DNA from: Pseudomonas laurentiana
Lineage (GTDB): Bacteria > Pseudomonadota > Gammaproteobacteria > Pseudomonadales > Pseudomonadaceae
Length of the DNA: 64,000 nucleotides
Reading direction: 5' to 3'
Assembly (NCBI RefSeq): GCF_014648275.1
Contig: NZ_BMQU01000020.1
Location: 1 to 64,000, forward strand
A program made the position numbers and the translations under genes. Below are positions 60,506-64,000 of the stretch, piece by piece (the first letter of the stretch is position 1; each line of letters begins with the position of its first letter). The notes beneath the pieces are model-generated. The model was not told the origin of the DNA and searched no databases. It saw nothing but the letters and a program-made list of their open reading frames with translations.

Positions 60506-60798
60506 TGAAATGAGCAGCAGCCCCGTGGAACCATGCTTGCCTGCGATACAAGCAGCGTGAACTTACTGGCACCGCACCGATGCCATCGCGGGCAAGCCCA
60601 GCTCCCACAAGATGAACAGCATCGTTTCCTGAAAATGAACCGCAGCCCCGTGGGAGCAGGCTTGCCTGCGATGCAAGCACTGCGAACTTACTGGCACCGC
60701 ACCGATGTCATCGCGGGCAAGCCCAGCTCCCACAGGATGAACAGCATCACTCTCTGAAAATGAACCGCAGCCCTGTGGGGGCAGGCTTGCCTGCGATC
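60506..60798. repeat. Tandem REP-type repeat array (125-base period)
   Basis: Two full units (60506-60630 and 60631-60755) and a partial third (60756-60798) repeat with a period of 125 bases. Each holds facing REP sequences: CCCGTGGGAGCAGGCTTGCC on one side and ATCGCGGGCAAGCCCAGCTC on the other, the inverted pair typical of Pseudomonas REP elements. Such elements are mobilised by REP-associated transposases (RayT), none of which is in the window. Open frames crossing it are artefacts. Confidence 0.85.
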
Positions 60799-60907
60799 GT
60801 TTCAGTTCGCGCCGTGGCTTGCACATTGGTACGAGCCAAGAAGCGGTTAGTATGGTGGGCAGTTGGCCAGCGATGGCCGGTCCACGACCTTGCCAAGGAA
60901 CTGATAC

Positions 60908-61741
60908 GTGCTGGCGACGACTCTGGTACTGCTTGCCGCGGTGCTCCATGCAACCTGGAATACCCTGATCAAGTTCAGCGGCGAACGCCTGTTGGTGATC
61001 GCCAGTATGGATGCTGTGGCATTGTTGTTTGCGCTGGTCATGGTGGCCTTCGTGCAGGTTCCGCCGGCTGAGGTCTGGCCATGGATGTTGGCCTCGGCTC
61101 TGTTCGAGTTGCTTTACCGTTTTCTGTTGATTCAGGCCTACCGGGTGGGCGACCTTGGCCTGGTCTATCCGTTGATGCGTGGTTTGTCGCCATTGGTGGT
61201 ACTGGCGCTGACCCTGACATTTGCTGGCGAATCGCTGAGCACTCAGCAGATCATCGGCATCCTGCTGATCCCGTGTGGCATGGCGTGCCTGCTATGGCAG
61301 GGCGGTGGTGGTGATCGTCTGCCGTGGTCGATGCTGCCAGTGGTTGCCTTGATCGGCGTGTGCATTGGTTGCTACACCTGGCTGGACGGTACGGCGATCA
61401 AGTTGTGGTCGCAGCCGTTGGACTACCTGGTCTGGTTGACCCTGATCAGCGCCTGGCCATTTCCAGTGTTGGCCGCAGTAGCGCGACGCGCGCCCTATGC
61501 CTTGTTCTGGCGGGAGCAATGGCGGCTTGGCCTGGCGGTAGGGTTCTGTGTGCTGTTCAGCTATGCCTTGGTGCTTTGGGCGATGCAGTTGGGTTCGGTG
61601 GCGGAAGCGGCGGCCTTGCGCGAGGTCAGTGTGATTCTGGTGGTGCTGTTTGGCATGCGCTACCTGAAAGAACCTTTTGGCGGGCCTAGGCTCTTAGCCT
61701 GTGCGCTGGTGTTGATCGGCATGCTGATCATGAAACTCTGA
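60908..61741 (+). CDS. EamA-type (DMT superfamily) membrane transporter
   Basis: This 277-aa inner-membrane protein has about nine or ten helices in two EamA repeats, with LGLVYPLMRGLSPLVVLAL in the first and AEAAALREVSVILVVLFG in the second. The family exports metabolites or amino acids; the substrate here is unknown. The start is GTG at 60908 with AAGGAA eight bases upstream. A MAPEG gene follows after 28 bases. Confidence 0.88.
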   Translation: MLATTLVLLAAVLHATWNTLIKFSGERLLVIASMDAVALLFALVMVAFVQVPPAEVWPWMLASALFELLYRFLLIQAYRVGDLGLVYPLMRGLSPLVVLALTLTFAGESLSTQQIIGILLIPCGMACLLWQGGGGDRLPWSMLPVVALIGVCIGCYTWLDGTAIKLWSQPLDYLVWLTLISAWPFPVLAAVARRAPYALFWREQWRLGLAVGFCVLFSYALVLWAMQLGSVAEAAALREVSVILVVLFGMRYLKEPFGGPRLLACALVLIGMLIMKL

Positions 61742-61769
61742 CCCGAGAAACCAATAAAAGGATCCTGCC

Positions 61770-62156
61770 ATGACCGTAGCTTTCTGGTGTGTACTGTTCG
61801 CGCTATTCCTGCCTTATTTGTGTACCAGTGTGGCGAAGTTCGGCAGTGGTCGTTTCGGCTTGCGCGAGAATCACGACCCGCGCGCGTTTCTCGATAGCCT
61901 CGAAGGGTTCGCCCGGCGTGCCCATGCCGCGCAGTTGAACAGCTTTGAAGTGACACCGGCTTTCGCCGCGGCAGTGATCATTGCCGATGTCGTCGGCAAC
62001 GCAGAGCAGGTAACGCAGGACGTGCTGGCGGTGTTGTTCATCACCAGCCGTCTGCTCTACATCATCTGCTACCTGGCGGACTGGGCACTGTTGCGCTCGT
62101 TGGTCTGGGCGCTTGGCATGGGTGTGATTGCCGCATTTTTCGTCGTGTCAGCCTGA
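61770..62156 (+). CDS. MAPEG family membrane protein
   Basis: This 128-aa protein has four membrane helices, with a conserved polar loop NHDPRAFLDSLEGFARRAHAAQLNSFE (landmarks NHDPR and RRAHAAQLNS) typical of bacterial MAPEG proteins related to microsomal glutathione transferases. Enzymatic activity has not been shown for most bacterial members. A plain AAAAGGA site precedes the ATG. It converges with mltA (8-base gap). Confidence 0.88.
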   Translation: MTVAFWCVLFALFLPYLCTSVAKFGSGRFGLRENHDPRAFLDSLEGFARRAHAAQLNSFEVTPAFAAAVIIADVVGNAEQVTQDVLAVLFITSRLLYIICYLADWALLRSLVWALGMGVIAAFFVVSA

Positions 62157-62163
62157 ACGACAA

Positions 62164-63306
62164 TCAGGCTTGGGGCACGGTTGGCAATGCGGCACCCTTG
62201 GGCCAGAGCAGCCAGATTTGGCCTTGCTGCTTCATGTCGCCCGCCAGCTTGCCGGCTTCGCTGCCGGTACCCCAGAACAGGTCTGCACGTACCTCGCCGG
62301 TGATCGCGCCGCCGGTATCTTGCGCAGCAACCGGGCGCACGACGGGTGCTCCGTCCGGCCGCGTAGTTGACAGCCACAGCAGGCTGCCCAGTGGGATCAC
62401 CTTGCGGTCAATGGCCACGCTGTAGCCAGCAGTCAACGGCACGTTTAGCGAGCCGCGCGGGCCTTCATTGCTGTCCGGGCGGGCACTGAAGAACACATAG
62501 CTTGGGTTGCTCGCGAGCAGTTCCGGTACCCGTGCCGGGTTCGCCACTGCCCAGGTGTGAATGCTGCCCATGGTCACGTCTTCTTTCTTCAATTGTCCCT
62601 GTTCTACCAGCCAGCGGCCCACTGGGCGATAGGGGTGGCCGTTCTGGTCGGCGTAGCCAATGCGCAACTGGCGCCCATCGTCCAACTGAATGCGGCCTGA
62701 GCCTTGAATTTGCAGGAATTGAAGATCCATCGGATCGGTCAGCCATGCCAGCACGGGGGCGTTCACGCCCTGACGGCGGATGGTGTCAGCGGTGTCATAG
62801 GGTTTGAGGGTGCGGCCTTCCAGGCGTCCGCGCAGGCGTTTGCCCTTGAGTTCCGGGTAGACGCTGTCGAGGGCGACCACCACCAGATCATCGGGTACGC
62901 CGTAGACTGGCACACCGGCCTGGTCGGTACGCGTCAGGCTGCCGGGGTAGACCGGTTCGTAGTAACCGGTGATCAGGCCGTTGGCGCTGTTTTCGGCTGA
63001 GCGCAGGCTGAATACGTCCAGGCGGGTCTGGAGAAAGGTACGAACCGCGCCGGGTTCTGCCGCGATGTTTGCGGCAGCGTCGCAGGTGCCGGCCCAGGTT
63101 GCATCGCTCTTGAGTCGTTCGCAGGCGCTACGCCAGGCGTTGAAGCCGGCCAGCAGGTCGTTGTCGCTGACTTGGGGAAGGTCTTTCCAGGTGGCGCTGG
63201 TGTAGGTGGCGATGGCATGTGGCTTTTCCGGGGTGCCGCCATTGCAGCCGGCCAGCAGGGCCAGAGCGGGTAGCAGCCAGTTCAGTCGGCTGAATGTAAT
63301 TTTCAT
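62164..63306 (-). CDS. mltA: Membrane-bound lytic murein transglycosylase A
   Basis: MltA (380 aa) is an outer-membrane lipoprotein that cleaves peptidoglycan glycan strands with formation of 1,6-anhydro-muramic acid. The lipobox LLAGC places the lipidated Cys at residue 21. The 3D-type catalytic part has RPVAAQDTGGAITGEVRADLFWG, with the catalytic Asp in QDTGG, plus ITGYYEPVY and FLQIQGSGRI. Length is normal for Pseudomonas. Confidence 0.95.
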   Translation of the reverse strand: MKITFSRLNWLLPALALLAGCNGGTPEKPHAIATYTSATWKDLPQVSDNDLLAGFNAWRSACERLKSDATWAGTCDAAANIAAEPGAVRTFLQTRLDVFSLRSAENSANGLITGYYEPVYPGSLTRTDQAGVPVYGVPDDLVVVALDSVYPELKGKRLRGRLEGRTLKPYDTADTIRRQGVNAPVLAWLTDPMDLQFLQIQGSGRIQLDDGRQLRIGYADQNGHPYRPVGRWLVEQGQLKKEDVTMGSIHTWAVANPARVPELLASNPSYVFFSARPDSNEGPRGSLNVPLTAGYSVAIDRKVIPLGSLLWLSTTRPDGAPVVRPVAAQDTGGAITGEVRADLFWGTGSEAGKLAGDMKQQGQIWLLWPKGAALPTVPQA

Positions 63307-63431
63307 GAGTCTCGATTTCCTGAGGTTGCCGCGTGCTGGGTGGCGCGTGCAGCCCCTAGTGTTGATAAGGGTATTGGTCTTTGGCGGCCGGGCGAGGATA
63401 CTGGCAGCCTTTTTTGTGAGCCGAAGCGATC

Positions 63432-63881
63432 ATGATGTTCAAACGTCTCTGCGTTGTACTGCTGGCCAGCCTGACCCTGACTGCTTGTGGTGGTGTCGAT
63501 CCGAATTCGCCGCTGGGTCAGCGCAAGGCGATCTTCAAACAGATGCTCAAGACCAGTGAAGATCTGGGCGGCATGTTGCGTGGGCGACTGGCGTTCGACA
63601 GCCAGAAATTTGCAGATGGCGCGCTGAAGCTTGATGGCTTGACGCATGAGCCGTGGAAGCACTTTCCTCAGGTGCGCGAGGAGCAGAATTCCAGCGCGCG
63701 TGAAGACGTTTGGCAAAAGCAGGCGCGTTTCCAGGACCTTGCCCGGCAGATGGAGGCAGCCACCGGCGAACTGGTTGCGGTTACTCGTCATCAGCCACTG
63801 ACAGCTGCGGAGCTGGCAGCGCCGATGCAGAAGGTTGAACAGGCTTGCAAGGCTTGCCATACCGAGTTTCGCAATCACTGA
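63432..63881 (+). CDS. Cytochrome c'-type (class II) lipoprotein
   Basis: This 149-aa protein has an N-terminal signal with lipobox LTAC (Cys19) and ends in a haem-binding C139-K-A-C142-H143, the C-terminal position typical of class II (c') cytochromes. The middle is a predicted four-helix bundle (KAIFKQMLKTSEDLGGMLRG, landmark FKQMLKTSEDL). It would be a membrane-anchored periplasmic cytochrome. Function is unknown; members of the family bind NO or CO or relay electrons. ATG 63435 is an alternative start. Confidence 0.85.
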   Translation: MMFKRLCVVLLASLTLTACGGVDPNSPLGQRKAIFKQMLKTSEDLGGMLRGRLAFDSQKFADGALKLDGLTHEPWKHFPQVREEQNSSAREDVWQKQARFQDLARQMEAATGELVAVTRHQPLTAAELAAPMQKVEQACKACHTEFRNH

Positions 63882-63900
63882 TCAGTTGAACGCAAGCACT

Positions 63901-63924
63901 GCATCGCTGACCTGTCAGCGATGC
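63901..63924. terminator. Hairpin between converging genes at the window end
   Basis: GCATCGCTGA-CCTG-TCAGCGATGC, a perfect 10-base stem with a tetraloop, lies between the cytochrome gene and the last minus-strand gene. It has no T-run on either side. Confidence 0.6.
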
Positions 63925-63948
63925 AGGTGACATCCGCCAGCAGGGCGG

Positions 63949-64000
63949 TCACTTTTCCAGTTCATCCAGCGCTCGCTGCAACTCCTTGCGCGATTCTGCC
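63949..64000 (-). CDS. C-terminal end of an unidentified gene
   Basis: Minus-strand codons read ...AESRKELQRALDELEK and then a TGA, a charged helical C-terminus. Only the last 16 complete codons are within the window. The family cannot be recognised from this. It converges with the cytochrome c' gene across a hairpin. Confidence 0.6.
   Translation of the reverse strand, partial: AESRKELQRALDELEK

Noticed and set aside
60506-60798. Possible CRISPR array
   Set aside because: The repeat unit is 125 bases with only 2.3 copies and internal REP palindromes; there are no short repeats with unique spacers and no cas genes.
60533-60949. Open frames on both strands over the REP array
   Set aside because: They are made of the 125-base repeat and appear in several frames with repeating peptides; no start signals.

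Overview
The window is a contiguous piece of a Pseudomonas chromosome, most like the P. putida / P. fluorescens group. Base composition is GC-rich throughout. It carries a class II medium-chain-length polyhydroxyalkanoate (PHA) locus in the order phaC1-phaZ-phaC2-phaD with a converging phaI-phaF, a Pseudomonas-type pyrR-pyrB-pyrC' operon with an inactive dihydroorotase homologue, a Pil/Chp chemosensory cluster, and a hut cluster that ends in N-formylglutamate deformylase. From memory, the gene order closely follows P. putida KT2440. I see no transposase, integrase, prophage, CRISPR array, rRNA or tRNA. This is core-genome DNA, and most of what is unusual lies between the genes.

Layout. 1-5225 (+): histidine utilisation (hutU end, hutH, hutT-type permease, hutI, hutG). 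5327-6732 (+): proline iminopeptidase and D-aminoacyl-tRNA deacylase. 6996-11274 (+): opgGH, periplasmic glucan synthesis. 11499-14063 (+): a polar amino-acid ABC importer. 14123-22292 (-): a long block transcribed as ubiE-ubiJ-ubiB-hisI-hisE-tatA-tatB-tatC-RsmE-like, followed by a chemoreceptor. 22423-29148: the PHA locus, with a small PHA-granule-region gene and phaIF on + facing phaC1ZC2D on -. 29494-31862 (-): hslVU protease and a DUF971 gene. 32163-38042 (-): pyrimidine genes, ruvX, yqgE, tonB and gshB. 38244-47458 (+): pilG-pilH-pilI-pilJ-chpA-chpC. 47513-50332: a hemolysin-III family membrane protein, rsmE and bioA. 50521-53713 (+): a secreted flavin amine oxidase, cytochrome b561 and YceI. 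53775-59125 (-): an RhlE-type helicase, a periplasmic solute-binding protein, metF and ahcY. 59436-64000: a thioesterase, a DUF3077 gene, a 730-base non-coding stretch, two small membrane proteins, mltA, a cytochrome c'-type lipoprotein and the end of an unidentified gene.

Regulatory signals read directly from the sequence are an S-adenosylhomocysteine riboswitch with its promoter in front of ahcY, a near-consensus heat-shock (sigma-32) promoter before hslV, which starts at TTG, and a sigma-54-like promoter plus a Crc/Hfq-type A-rich motif at phaC1. There are several clear intrinsic terminators, including a perfect 40-base palindrome at 53727-53766. Many real starts differ from the longest open frame and were reassigned using ribosome-binding sites and family lengths.

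The best candidate for something undescribed is the 60190-60360 region upstream of the DUF3077 gene. Read on the minus strand it holds two identical 11-base repeats. Both can pair with the same central segment, inside a long stem with a crossing (pseudoknot) pairing, so it looks like a structured, possibly switching, leader. Next to it is a tandem array of REP-type repeats with a 125-base period. Other points worth a look are a histone-H1-like tail on an exported amine oxidase, a perfect 11-3-11 palindrome upstream of the cytochrome b561/yceI pair, and two RsmE-family methyltransferases within 32 kb.
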